In this document: positions 17,044-25,363 of the stretch, one piece after another
Layout of the letters: every line of letters starts with the position of its first letter
Position numbering within the stretch: position 1 is the first letter of the stretch
Notes under the pieces: generated by a model
Told to the model about the DNA's origin: nothing
The model's input: only the letters and a program-made list of their open reading frames with translations
Databases searched by the model: none
Made by a program: the position numbers and the translations under genes
DNA from: an uncultured Acidobacteriia bacterium
GTDB lineage: Bacteria > Acidobacteriota > Terriglobia > Bryobacterales > Bryobacteraceae
Direction of reading: 5' to 3'
Assembly (NCBI GenBank): GCA_903923395.1
Contig: CAIXXM010000012.1
Span: forward strand, 1 to 33,367
DNA length: 33,367 nt

Positions 17044-18252
17044 TCATACCCGCCGCAAAACCAACACCGCATTCAGCCCCCCAAACGCAAACGAACTGGA
17101 CACCGAATACTCCACCTCCACCTCCCGCGCAACATTCGGTGTCACATCCAAATCACATTCCGGATCCACTTCCTGATACCCTGCCGTCGGCGGAATCCAA
17201 CCCTCCCGCACACTCAACACCACTGCCGCCGCCTCAATCGCCCCTGCCGCCCCCAGCGCGTGCCCGTGCATTGATTTCGTCGAAGACACCGCCACCCGCT
17301 GCGCATGTTCCCCCAACGCCAAATGCAGCGCGCGCGTCTCTGTCGAATCATTGGCGCTCGTCCCGGTCCCGTGCGCGTTCACATACCCGACCGCCTCCGC
17401 CGCCAGCCCCGCATCCTTCAATGCCGACCGGATCGCCTTCGCCCCGCCCTCCGCCGAAGGCTGCGTAATGTGGTGCGCATCGCTTGACATGCCGAACCCC
17501 ACCACCTCCGCCAGCGGCCTGCCTCCCCGCGCCACGCAATGCTCCAGACTCTCCAGCACCATCATGGCCGCGCCTTCGCCCAGAATCATCCCGCTGCGAT
17601 CCTTCGAAAACGGCCTGCAGGCCACCGGAGACACCACCCTCATCGCCTCCCAGGCCTTCAAAATCCCCCGGCTGAACGGCGCCTCACTCCCGCCCGCCAG
17701 AGCCACCTCACACTGCCCGTGCCGCACCATCCAGAACGCCTGCCCCAAAGCATGTGTCGAACTCGCGCAGGCCGTCGAAACCGTATATGCCGGGCCCGTA
17801 ATCCCAAACTCCATCGAAAGCGCGGAAGCCCCGCCATTCGCCATCGTCTTCGGAATCGTCATGGGATGCACGCGCGGCCGGCCAAGCTTGTATAACTCCA
17901 CAAACCCCGCGTCTTCGCTGTTCTTGCCACCCACGCAGGAGCCCGTCACAATCGCAGTGTCTTCGCGCTCTGCCTGGGTCCATTCGATCCCCGACTGCGC
18001 CACAGCCTCCCGCGCCGCCACCACGGCAAACTGCGCGAACCGGTCCATCATGTCCGCATCTTTCGCCGCGAAATGCTGCAGTGGATCGTACCCCTTGACC
18101 TCAGCCCCCAACTGGAACCGGATGCCCTCCATGTCCGCGGTCTGTATGGGCGCAAAACCATGCCGGCCCTCCCGCAACGCCTGCAGGAACTCCGCGCGGT
18201 TCGCTCCAATCCCGCTGAGCACGCCCACGCCACTGATGACAACGCGTCGCAT
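17044..18252 (-). CDS. Beta-ketoacyl-ACP synthase (FabF/NodE-like)
   Basis: It condenses malonyl-ACP with an acyl chain. The 402-residue protein has the full KAS-II catalytic set: Cys162 (STACASSTHALG), His294 (NAHGTGTSANDSTE), Lys326 and His331 (STKSMHGHALGAAGAIEA). The FAFGGLNAVL end is also typical. The TGH of classic FabF is HGH here. The start ATG at 18252 directly abuts the ACP stop (TAAATG), so the two are translated as a pair. A dedicated KS next to its own ACP and away from the main fab genes points to a specialised acyl chain rather than bulk fatty acid synthesis. Confidence 0.92.
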   Translation of the reverse strand: MRRVVISGVGVLSGIGANRAEFLQALREGRHGFAPIQTADMEGIRFQLGAEVKGYDPLQHFAAKDADMMDRFAQFAVVAAREAVAQSGIEWTQAEREDTAIVTGSCVGGKNSEDAGFVELYKLGRPRVHPMTIPKTMANGGASALSMEFGITGPAYTVSTACASSTHALGQAFWMVRHGQCEVALAGGSEAPFSRGILKAWEAMRVVSPVACRPFSKDRSGMILGEGAAMMVLESLEHCVARGGRPLAEVVGFGMSSDAHHITQPSAEGGAKAIRSALKDAGLAAEAVGYVNAHGTGTSANDSTETRALHLALGEHAQRVAVSSTKSMHGHALGAAGAIEAAAVVLSVREGWIPPTAGYQEVDPECDLDVTPNVAREVEVEYSVSSSFAFGGLNAVLVLRRV

Positions 18253-18525
18253 TTAGGCCGCGGGCGCTTCGCCCGAAGTCAAATTGCGCACGCCCGCGAT
18301 CATATCCGGAATCCCGCGGATACTCTTCACCACCTCATCGGGAATGTTGATGTTGAACTCATTCTCCAGAGCGAAGACGATATTCACCGCGTCCATGGAA
18401 TCAATTCCCAACTCTTCGAATGGAGTCTCCACTTTCACCAGCGCGACATCCTTGCGCATCGTCTCCGCGATGATCTCCAACACGCGCTTCGTAAGCTCTT
18501 CGGGGGTCAGGTTGGCGGCGTCCAT
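18253..18525 (-). CDS. Acyl carrier protein (dedicated)
   Basis: The 90-residue protein carries the phosphopantetheine site at Ser43 in ELGIDSMDAVNIVFALE. Acidic helices follow, as in ACPs (EFNINIPDEVVKSI). Length and motif fit AcpP or NodF-type carriers; the longer tail (TSGEAPAA) is divergent. The ATG 18525 lies 19 bases inside the 3' end of the deacetylase gene, so translation of the two is probably coupled. An in-frame upstream extension to 18585 lacks homology and would lie wholly in the deacetylase gene. Confidence 0.92.
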   Translation of the reverse strand: MDAANLTPEELTKRVLEIIAETMRKDVALVKVETPFEELGIDSMDAVNIVFALENEFNINIPDEVVKSIRGIPDMIAGVRNLTSGEAPAA

Positions 18526-19232
18526 AACAGTTCGGTGACGGTGTGAAACGTGTGCCCGCGCTCCAGAAGGGCAGGCAAGACCCATCGTACCGCCTCCACG
18601 GTGTTGCTGATGTCCGCCCCGCGGTTCAGCTCGCGGCCATCATGGAGGCACAGAATCGAACCATTCCGCGCCCGCTTGAGAATTCTCTCCGCCACCCCGC
18701 GCGCCGGTAGTTTCCAATCTACCCCAATCACATCCCACATCACATGCACCGCGCCCGCCCCGCGCAGCCCGAACCACCGCACCCCATACGGCACCCGCAC
18801 CACCTTCGCCTCCACCCCCGTTGCCCCCAGAATCGCCTCGCGCCCGCGCCGGAATTCCTCCGCGACAAACCCCGGACTCCGCATCGCCAGCATCGGATGG
18901 CTGAACGTATGATTCCCCATCTCGTGCCCGCCCGCCGCCACCTCCCGCGCGATCTCCGGCAACGCCTGCACATTCGCCCCGCACTGGAAGAATGTTGCCT
19001 TTACGCCAAACTCCTCCAGCACACGCAGAAGTTTTGGGGTTCCTGCCGATGGCCCGTCATCAAAAGTAAGAGCGATGCCCGGCCCTGACCGCGGTCCATG
19101 CCACACATTCGGCCCGAACACACCCGATGCCCGGCCCCGAACAGCCCAAGCCGCCGCTGCCACTGACCCCGAAATGCCGATACCAATTTCCGCCGCGCCC
19201 AATCCCCGTATGTTCTCATGGAGAAATCTCAT
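18507..19232 (-). CDS. Polysaccharide deacetylase (NodB homology domain, CE4)
   Basis: CE4 enzymes remove N- or O-acetyl groups from chitin-, peptidoglycan- or glycan-type substrates. The 241-residue product has motif 1 TFDDGP (residues 56-61; Asp58 base, Asp59 metal), motif 2 HTFSHP (His108, His112), RVPYG (146-150) and LHDG near residue 197. The N-terminus has a hydrophobic stretch (IGIGISGSVAAAAWAV, about 16-31) that could anchor it in the membrane. The ATG 19232 overlaps the start of the divergent gene by two bases; a later start is possible. It is the first gene of a deacetylase-ACP-ketosynthase operon. Confidence 0.88.
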   Translation of the reverse strand: MRFLHENIRGLGAAEIGIGISGSVAAAAWAVRGRASGVFGPNVWHGPRSGPGIALTFDDGPSAGTPKLLRVLEEFGVKATFFQCGANVQALPEIAREVAAGGHEMGNHTFSHPMLAMRSPGFVAEEFRRGREAILGATGVEAKVVRVPYGVRWFGLRGAGAVHVMWDVIGVDWKLPARGVAERILKRARNGSILCLHDGRELNRGADISNTVEAVRWVLPALLERGHTFHTVTELLWTPPT

Positions 19233-20022
19233 GCTCCGCGTACTCTTCCTCACTTTGATTGCCGCCGCGGCTCTCTGCGCGCAGGATAACTACGAAATCC
19301 AGGTCTACGGCTCGGAAACCGTCAAGCCCGGAGACACCATGATCGAGTTGCACAGCAACTTCACTTTCTCCGGTTCCAAGGCCATCGTCGACGGCATGTA
19401 CCCCACCCAGCATGCCCTCCATGAAACCCTCGAAATCACCCACGGCTTTAATGACTGGTTTGAGACCGGCTTCTACGTTTTCACCAGCGAAAACCGCGGC
19501 CATGGTTACGGCTGGGTCGGCGACCACATTCGCCCCCGTGTCCGCGCCCCGGAATCCTGGAAGCTCCCCGTCGGACTCAGCCTTTCCGGAGAAATCGGCT
19601 ACCAGCGCAAACAATACAGCCCGGATACCTGGACCCTCGAACTCCGCCCCATCATCGATAAGAAACTCGGCAAGGTCTATCTCGCCTTCAACCCCACGCT
19701 CGACCGTTCTTTCCACGGCCCCGGCGTCTCGCAGGGAGTTACTTTCTCCCCGAACTTCAAAGTTTCTTATGACGTCACGAAGAAGGTCCAGTTCGGCATC
19801 GAATACTATGGCGCCCTCGGCCGCATTGACAGCTTTGACCCCATCCACGAACAGCAGCAGCAAATCATCCCGTCCTTCGATGTGGATTTCGCGGAAGGCT
19901 GGGAGTTCAACGCGGGCATCGGCATCGGCATGACCAGCCAGACCGACCATCTCATCCTGAAAGTCATCGTCGGCCGCCGCTTCAACTTCGGCCACAGCAA
20001 GAAGGACGAAAAGAAGCCCTAA
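19231..20022 (+). CDS. Outer-membrane beta-barrel protein, exported
   Basis: The 263-residue precursor begins MLRVLFLTLIAAAALCAQ, a signal peptide, followed by NYEIQVYGSETVKPGD. The body alternates amphipathic strands typical of a small outer-membrane barrel (TMIELHSNFTFSG, WFETGFYVFTSENRG, FSPNFKVSYDVTKKVQFGIE) and has a strand-like terminus ILKVIVGRRFNFG before a lysine-rich tail. It looks like the transporter-like OmpA/porin-type barrels annotated as 'outer membrane beta-barrel'. The substrate is unknown. GGAGA at 19220-19224 fixes ATG 19231 (ATG 19210 in frame is less well placed). It lies 21 bases before xdhC but is functionally unlike it. Confidence 0.78.
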   Translation: MLRVLFLTLIAAAALCAQDNYEIQVYGSETVKPGDTMIELHSNFTFSGSKAIVDGMYPTQHALHETLEITHGFNDWFETGFYVFTSENRGHGYGWVGDHIRPRVRAPESWKLPVGLSLSGEIGYQRKQYSPDTWTLELRPIIDKKLGKVYLAFNPTLDRSFHGPGVSQGVTFSPNFKVSYDVTKKVQFGIEYYGALGRIDSFDPIHEQQQQIIPSFDVDFAEGWEFNAGIGIGMTSQTDHLILKVIVGRRFNFGHSKKDEKKP

Positions 20023-20043
20023 CCCCATCTATACTGGAAGATT

Positions 20044-20880
20044 ATGGACGTTTTCGAGGAGCTGAGCAGACTGCGCGCCCTGGGCCAGAAATGTGCCCTG
20101 GCCACTATCGTGCAGGTTCGCGGTTCCATCCCCAGCTATGAAAGCGCCAAGCTGCTGGTTCGCGAAGATGGCTCTCTGGTGGGCACCATCGGCGGCGGTT
20201 GCGTGGAAGCCGAAGTCTGGAACGCTGCCCGCGAGGTGATTCAAACCGAGAAGCCCCGCCACATGTCCTTCAATCTGGGGCAGGACGCCGCATACGATAA
20301 CGGTCTGATCTGCGGCGGCCAACTCGACGTCTTCGTCGAATGCATCTCGCCGCTGCCCTCCGCCATCGTCTTCGGCGGCGGACATATCTCGAAGAGCCTC
20401 GCCAAGGTTCTCGACCTTGCCGGATTCCGTGTTTCCGTTGTCGATAACCGCGAAGCCTTCGCCAGCCGCGAGCGCTTCCCCGAAGCCGCGGAAGTGCACG
20501 CCGAAGAATACGAAGACGTTTTCCCCCGCCTCACCATCAACGAATCCACTTACCTGGTCATCGTCACCCGCGGCCACCGCGATGATATGCGCGTGCTGCG
20601 CCTCGCCCTCGAAACCCCCGCCCGCTACATCGCCATGATCGGCAGCAAGCGCAAGGTCATTGCCGTGCTCAAGGAACTGCGCAAGGAAAATATCGCACCG
20701 GCTTCCTTTGACCGCATCTTCGCTCCCATGGGTCTTGAGATCGGTGCCATCTCGCCGGAGGAAATCGCCGTCTCCGTCACTGCCGAAATGATCGCCATGC
20801 GGCGCAACCCGGGCGGCGCCTGGAGGTCCATCTCGAAATCGATCTTCGCTGATGAGAAGCTCAGCGCACTCGTCCAGTGA
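20044..20880 (+). CDS. xdhC: XdhC/CoxI-family molybdenum-enzyme maturation factor
   Basis: XdhC binds molybdenum cofactor and helps insert it, with sulfuration, into xanthine dehydrogenase-type hydroxylases. The 278-residue protein has the N-terminal XdhC domain (CALATIVQVRGSIPSYESAK, GTIGGGCVEAEVW) and a C-terminal Rossmann-like domain (VFGGGHISKSLAKVLDLAGF, then VSVVDNREAF; RYIAMIGSKRK). TATACT at 20030-20035 and GGAAG at 20036-20040 lie just upstream of the ATG. The gene overlaps mocA by 4 bases. No xdhA/B or coxLMS structural genes are present in the window. Confidence 0.93.
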   Translation: MDVFEELSRLRALGQKCALATIVQVRGSIPSYESAKLLVREDGSLVGTIGGGCVEAEVWNAAREVIQTEKPRHMSFNLGQDAAYDNGLICGGQLDVFVECISPLPSAIVFGGGHISKSLAKVLDLAGFRVSVVDNREAFASRERFPEAAEVHAEEYEDVFPRLTINESTYLVIVTRGHRDDMRVLRLALETPARYIAMIGSKRKVIAVLKELRKENIAPASFDRIFAPMGLEIGAISPEEIAVSVTAEMIAMRRNPGGAWRSISKSIFADEKLSALVQ

Positions 20881-21455
20881 AAGCTGCCGCCATCATCCTC
20901 GCTGCCGGAGAGAGCCGGCGCATGGGCCGCCCCAAAGCAACTCTGCCCTTCCGTGGCGGTACTTTCCTCTCTGTACTCGCGGAAACTCTTGGGCTCTTCT
21001 GCTCCACCGTGATCGCCGTCTTTGGCGCCAGCGCGGACGCCCTGACCGCTGCCGCACCGGCCGGCTTGAAGACCGTCGCCAACAGGAAATGGGAACAGGG
21101 CATGCTGACCTCCCTCCAGGCTGGACTCAAAGCCGTCCCCAAATCCTGTGACGCCGTCCTCTTCACCCTCGTCGATCATCCAGCCGTGCAGCCTTCCACC
21201 CTCGCCGCGCTGCTACAAACCACCGAACCCATCGCCATCCCCCGCAACGCAGGCAAACGCGGCCATCCGGTCCTGCTCACGCGGCCGTTGTTCGAGGAAT
21301 TTCTCCGGGAACCCGCCACCTCGCAGGTCCGTGACCTCATCAACCGCCACGCTGACAAAATTGAGTATGTGGAAGTAAGTGACACCGCCATCTTTGATGA
21401 CATAGACGACCCCGCTCTCTACCAGCAACTCCTCGCACGGGAGAGTGCGCTCTGA
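20877..21455 (+). CDS. mocA: Molybdenum cofactor cytidylyltransferase, MocA-like
   Basis: The enzyme transfers CMP (or GMP) to molybdopterin cofactor, as needed by the xanthine-dehydrogenase family. The 192-residue protein starts with the nucleotidyltransferase signature IILAAGESRRMGRPK (residues 6-20), followed by FTLVDHPAVQP (metal/NTP binding Asp) and RGHPVLL. GTG 20877 overlaps the xdhC TGA (GTGA), so the two are translationally coupled. Its stop overlaps the CTG start of the asmA-like gene in the same way. MocA versus MobA cannot be distinguished from sequence alone; the xdhC neighbour favours the cytidylyl form. Confidence 0.9.
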   Translation: MKAAAIILAAGESRRMGRPKATLPFRGGTFLSVLAETLGLFCSTVIAVFGASADALTAAAPAGLKTVANRKWEQGMLTSLQAGLKAVPKSCDAVLFTLVDHPAVQPSTLAALLQTTEPIAIPRNAGKRGHPVLLTRPLFEEFLREPATSQVRDLINRHADKIEYVEVSDTAIFDDIDDPALYQQLLARESAL

Positions 21456-23785
21456 AACCCAAATTCACACCCTGGCGCATCTTCTGGCTGAGCCTCGCCG
21501 TTCTGCTCTTCGCCGCCTGGTACGTGCCCAAGATCAGCGCCGCCCGCTACCGTGAACCCATTCAGCAGGCGCTCGAAAAAGCACTGGGCCGTAAAGTCGT
21601 CATCGGTGCCGTCAAGTTCCGGCTCCTGCTCACCCCCGGTTTCACTGTAGAAGATGTCCGCATCGGCGAAGACCCCGCAGTCGGTCCGGAATTTGTGGCT
21701 TATATCGGCACCCTCCGCGCCGTGCCGCGAATCACCTCGCTCTTCGGCGGACATATCTCCTTTTATTCCGTCGATCTCGATGACGCCAGCATCAACCTCA
21801 CCCGCGTCGAAAACTCCTCTTCCGGCGTGCGCTGGAACATGTCGAGCCTGATGCGCCCCGCGCTGCTCGAAACCTTCCCCAGTGTCCATCTGCACAGCGG
21901 CCGCATCAACTTCAAAGCTGGCGATACGAAATCCATCTTCTACCTCCTCGGCACGGATGTTGATCTTTGGCCGCCCACTGGCGACGCCAAACCCTGGACC
22001 TTCCGCGCCAAGACCGACGTGGCCCGCACCGACCGTCCCGCGCGCGGCTTCGGCAGCTTTACCGGCCGCGGCGAATGGTATCCCTCGAACTCCGCCGTCA
22101 CCCTCGACCTCAAGCTCGAAAAAACGCAGTTGGGCGAAATCCTGAACCTCTTCGCCGGCCAGGACACCGGTATTCGCGGCGAAGTCCGTGGCGAAGCACA
22201 CCTCGCCGGACCCTCCACCAAAATCGGCGTCCGCGCTCACTTCAACCTCGCCGATGTCCACAGCTGGGAACTTGCCCCCCAGCGGCAAGGTGCCTGGCCC
22301 ATTTCCATCGGCGGTGTCATCGACGTGCCGGGCCAATCCGCCAGCCTCCGCGCCACCGGCGATAACGCCCCCGTCGATATCCGCTACCGCGTCTCGGACT
22401 ACTTGCGGCACCCGCGCTGGGGTATCACCGCCTACATCGCGAAACTCCCCATGGCACCGCTGCTCGGTATCGCGCGCAACATGGGGCTCAGCATCCCGAA
22501 AGACCTCGCCGTCGCGGGCTCGGTGGAAGGGGCTGTCGGCTACACCAGCGCCAACGGGGAAGGGAAGATGTCCGGCCAGGTGCGTCTGGTCGAAACCACG
22601 CTCGGCGTGCCCGGCACGCCACCCCTCAAAGCGGATACCGCCGACTTGCAGTTCTCCGGCATGACCGCTTCCCTCGGCCCCGCTGCCGTCCGTAATGAGC
22701 ATGGTGAAACCGCCACCGTCACCGGATCGTACGATTTCTCCGGCCAGCACTTCGAATTGGGTATCGCCAGTGAAGGCATGCAAATCGCCTCACTCAGCCG
22801 CCAGATCTCCCTCGCTGGAGCTCCCGTTCTGGGCCAGGCCACCTCGGGAACCTGGCGCGGCAGTTTGCAGTACAGCAATGCCCCGGCCGGCTGGCGCGGC
22901 GAACTGCAGATCGAGGATTCTGATATCCCCTTCGAAGCCTTCTCGAAGCCCGTCCACGTCGTGCGTGCTGATGTCGCCATTGATGGTGCCGCACTCACCA
23001 TGAAGAAACTCTCCCTGAAGCTCGGTTCGCTCCCTGCTTCCGGCGACTACAAATACGAAAGCGGCGCACCCCATCCACACCGCTTCCACCTCTCCATCCC
23101 CGAAGCCACCGGTGCGGAACTCGAAGCTCTCCTGCAGCCCGCCCTCAAACGCGGCAATCTCTTCACCTACGCCTTCAATTTCGGCCGCGCCCCGCAGCCC
23201 GACTGGCTTCGCGACATGGGCGCTGACGGCACTCTCCAACTCGGCAAACTCACTCTCTTCGAAGACACCCCGCTCACCAACGTCCGCACCCGCGTTCTGT
23301 GGAATGGCGCGCAGGTCCGTCTCACCGGTTTGGTGGCCACCGCGGGCAAAGCCGCCATCTCCGGAACCGCCACCGCTGACCTGCGCCAGCGCAAGCCGCT
23401 GTACCACGTCACCGGCTCCATCAACGGCTTGCCATGGCACTCCGGCTCCACGGGTGTGGAAGGCGAACTCGAAACCTCCGGCCTCGGTGCGGAACTTCTG
23501 ACGAATCTCAAGGCACGCGGCTCGTTCAAGGCCAAGAGCCTCGATATCTCCCCCCTCGACGTCTTCACCACGGCTGACGGCGCTTTCGATTGCAACTGGG
23601 AAGGCAAGCATCCCAAGATCAAGCTTTCGCAACTCGCCCTCAGCGGGCAGGAAGGCTCCTGGACCGGTACCGCGGAAACCCAGGACGATGGCCAGCTGGT
23701 TCTGAAACTCTCAGACGGCGCAAAACAACTCCAGGCCATCGGACCCATCTGGAAACCCGGTGCCTTCAAACCGGCGACCCAGTAA
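21452..23785 (+). CDS. AsmA-family inner-membrane/periplasmic protein
   Basis: AsmA-like proteins are anchored in the inner membrane and carry a large beta-helical periplasmic domain implicated in lipid transport to the outer membrane. The 777-residue reading has a membrane anchor (WRIFWLSLAVLLFAAWYVPK, residues about 7-26) and an AsmA domain (ALEKALGRKVVIGAVKFRLL, then LTPGFTVEDVRIGEDP). The remainder is long beta-rich periplasmic sequence with repeated strand/turn units. The anchor is encoded only if translation starts at CTG 21452 inside CTGA, overlapping the mocA stop by 4 bases. GTG 21524 would omit it. No ATG/GTG/TTG exists between the mocA end and GTG 21524 in this frame. Confidence 0.88.
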   Translation: MKPKFTPWRIFWLSLAVLLFAAWYVPKISAARYREPIQQALEKALGRKVVIGAVKFRLLLTPGFTVEDVRIGEDPAVGPEFVAYIGTLRAVPRITSLFGGHISFYSVDLDDASINLTRVENSSSGVRWNMSSLMRPALLETFPSVHLHSGRINFKAGDTKSIFYLLGTDVDLWPPTGDAKPWTFRAKTDVARTDRPARGFGSFTGRGEWYPSNSAVTLDLKLEKTQLGEILNLFAGQDTGIRGEVRGEAHLAGPSTKIGVRAHFNLADVHSWELAPQRQGAWPISIGGVIDVPGQSASLRATGDNAPVDIRYRVSDYLRHPRWGITAYIAKLPMAPLLGIARNMGLSIPKDLAVAGSVEGAVGYTSANGEGKMSGQVRLVETTLGVPGTPPLKADTADLQFSGMTASLGPAAVRNEHGETATVTGSYDFSGQHFELGIASEGMQIASLSRQISLAGAPVLGQATSGTWRGSLQYSNAPAGWRGELQIEDSDIPFEAFSKPVHVVRADVAIDGAALTMKKLSLKLGSLPASGDYKYESGAPHPHRFHLSIPEATGAELEALLQPALKRGNLFTYAFNFGRAPQPDWLRDMGADGTLQLGKLTLFEDTPLTNVRTRVLWNGAQVRLTGLVATAGKAAISGTATADLRQRKPLYHVTGSINGLPWHSGSTGVEGELETSGLGAELLTNLKARGSFKAKSLDISPLDVFTTADGAFDCNWEGKHPKIKLSQLALSGQEGSWTGTAETQDDGQLVLKLSDGAKQLQAIGPIWKPGAFKPATQ

Positions 23786-23903
23786 GCCCCGGCGTTTTTC
23801 TGCCTCGCCCTCTTGACCCCGCCCAACCAATCACAGACAATTCGCATGTATGCAACTCAAAACCAGCGTCTTGCTCAGATAAAACCGGAAAGAATCTTTT
23901 CCC

Positions 23904-24518
23904 GTGCCGCCCAGGATCGTAACCCTCGCCTGGAACCCCAACGCGGTCAAGCCAGAGGATAGCTTCGCCGCCGACCCGCCCTCCCTCCCCGTCAGTCCGG
24001 CCGGCGTCATTCATTTCCAGCTTCATCCCGATACACTTGCCAAAATCCCCTGCTCCCGGCTCCCCATCACCCTCGATTCCCCAAGCCACTTCGCGGCTCC
24101 CCAGCTTCAACATGGCCCCGGCGAAAACGGTGCGCATCCCCTCCAGTTGACCGTCAACCCCATCCCCCATACCGAGTTCGCCGCCATCCAGGCCGCCTTC
24201 TCCAACACCGCGCACAAACAGCCCCTCTCGCACTACCAATGCGAACTTCCCGATCCCTCCGGCGCCACTCTCGCCTGGCGCTGGAAATCCCTACTGGAAG
24301 CTCGCAACGCTGGTCACTGGGCCGCACTTCAAAACCCCGCAGGCAACTCCGCTTCCAACGCAATCCTCTCCCCGCTCACCGGATGCTCAAACCGCAGATA
24401 CTGCGCGTGCAGAAAATACCCGCCATCGCCAGGCAGCCCCGGAAGATTCGCCAGCGGTTGCCCTCCCGCGCCATATAACGGATCGCCCACCAGCGGATGC
24501 CCAATCGACGCCAGATGA
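23904..24518 (+). CDS. Hypothetical protein, overlapping convergently with rluA-like
   Basis: I do not recognise this 204-residue product. The first ~140 codons look coding: codon third positions are C-rich as in neighbouring genes, and the protein has recognisable alternating pattern (PRIVTLAWNPNAVKPEDSFA, HFQLHPDTLAKIPC). The last ~60 codons run antisense through the 3' end of the rluA-like gene, and there the codon usage changes to arginine/serine/cysteine-rich sequence. The true protein may thus be truncated or its 3' end replaced. The start is GTG 23904 with GGAAAG at 23887-23892. The 118-base gap before it has nothing further. Confidence 0.45.
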   Translation: MPPRIVTLAWNPNAVKPEDSFAADPPSLPVSPAGVIHFQLHPDTLAKIPCSRLPITLDSPSHFAAPQLQHGPGENGAHPLQLTVNPIPHTEFAAIQAAFSNTAHKQPLSHYQCELPDPSGATLAWRWKSLLEARNAGHWAALQNPAGNSASNAILSPLTGCSNRRYCACRKYPPSPGSPGRFASGCPPAPYNGSPTSGCPIDAR

Positions 24519-25213
24519 ATCCTGATTTGATGAGGCCGCCCCGAAAATAAACTGACCGCAAAGGTCGTCGTGTCCCCCGTCCGCGCAACCACCTTCGCCA
24601 GGGACTTCGAAGCCTTCCCCCCGGCACTCGCCGCCCACACTGACCCGATTAAAGGATGGGGCACCAGCCCAATCGGCGTGTCAATCTCATACTCGTCCCG
24701 CTCTGCGGCATTCTGCGCCAGCGCCCGGTAGATCTTCTGCACTTTGGGAGTATTCCAGTTCGCGAAGAGTTTGGCCGCAGCTTCCCCCGTCTTCGCGAAG
24801 AGCACGATTCCCGTGGTCGCCCGCCCCAGCCTGTGGACAGGGTTCGCCTCCGGAGTCCGCTCCTGCACCAAACGCAGCAGCGTGTTCTCCATGAATCCGC
24901 CCCCCGGCAGCGTGGGCAGCCCGCTGGGTTTATTGACCGCCAGCAGATGCGCATCCTCCCACAGGACGCCAAAATGCCTCGGAGCCTCCGGTTCCTCCCA
25001 CGGAGGCCGGTTCCAAACCAGCGTCTGTCCCAGTTGGACTCTTTCGCTCCCGCCGGCCCTGACGCCCTCCAGAGTCACTTCCCCCAACTCCAACTTCCGC
25101 AGCCAAGCCTCCCGGCTGGAATGCGGATACAGATCCGCCAAATGGTCCAGCAGCGCCTGCCCCTGATACCGGCTGCTGATGATCGTGGTGTAGGCGTAAC
25201 CCCGGTTGAGCAT
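24329..25213 (-). CDS. RluA-family pseudouridine synthase homologue lacking the catalytic Asp
   Basis: RluA-type enzymes isomerise uridine in rRNA or tRNA. The 294-residue product has an S4-like N-terminal part (LLDHLADLYPHSSREAWLRK) and the RluA core: LLAVNKPSGLPTLPGG, NPVHRLGRATTGIVLFAKT, and GRPHQIRIHLASIGHPLVGD. The catalytic motif is HRLDR in active members; here residue 130 is Gly (HRLGR; codon GGG at 24824-24826 on the plus strand as CCC). The substrate-binding parts are intact. The ATG 25213 has AAGGAG directly adjacent, an unusually short spacing. Confidence 0.88.
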   Translation of the reverse strand: MLNRGYAYTTIISSRYQGQALLDHLADLYPHSSREAWLRKLELGEVTLEGVRAGGSERVQLGQTLVWNRPPWEEPEAPRHFGVLWEDAHLLAVNKPSGLPTLPGGGFMENTLLRLVQERTPEANPVHRLGRATTGIVLFAKTGEAAAKLFANWNTPKVQKIYRALAQNAAERDEYEIDTPIGLVPHPLIGSVWAASAGGKASKSLAKVVARTGDTTTFAVSLFSGRPHQIRIHLASIGHPLVGDPLYGAGGQPLANLPGLPGDGGYFLHAQYLRFEHPVSGERIALEAELPAGF

Positions 25214-25363
25214 CTCCTTTGAGCGTAAGCCATCGAAAACTGAGATGTACCCCGGTTCCGATCACACAGATCCTCTTCGGAGGGTATTGGTCGCGAATCG
25301 GCCGGTTGTTAAGGAAGCGATTGGTGCCCCGGCGGGCAATGGGTCAAGGGCGCAAAGCAGTTG

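Noticed and set aside
17351-18256. A 301-codon plus-strand frame across the ketosynthase
   Set aside because: It is the antisense shadow of fabF-like with Pro/Ser/Ala-rich content and no motif.
21419-22783. A 454-codon minus-strand frame across the asmA-like gene
   Set aside because: Antisense shadow, Gly/Asp-rich, no domain.
23766-24239. A 157-codon minus-strand frame opposite the 23904 ORF
   Set aside because: Gly-rich antisense product with no motif; the plus frame has codon use like the neighbours.
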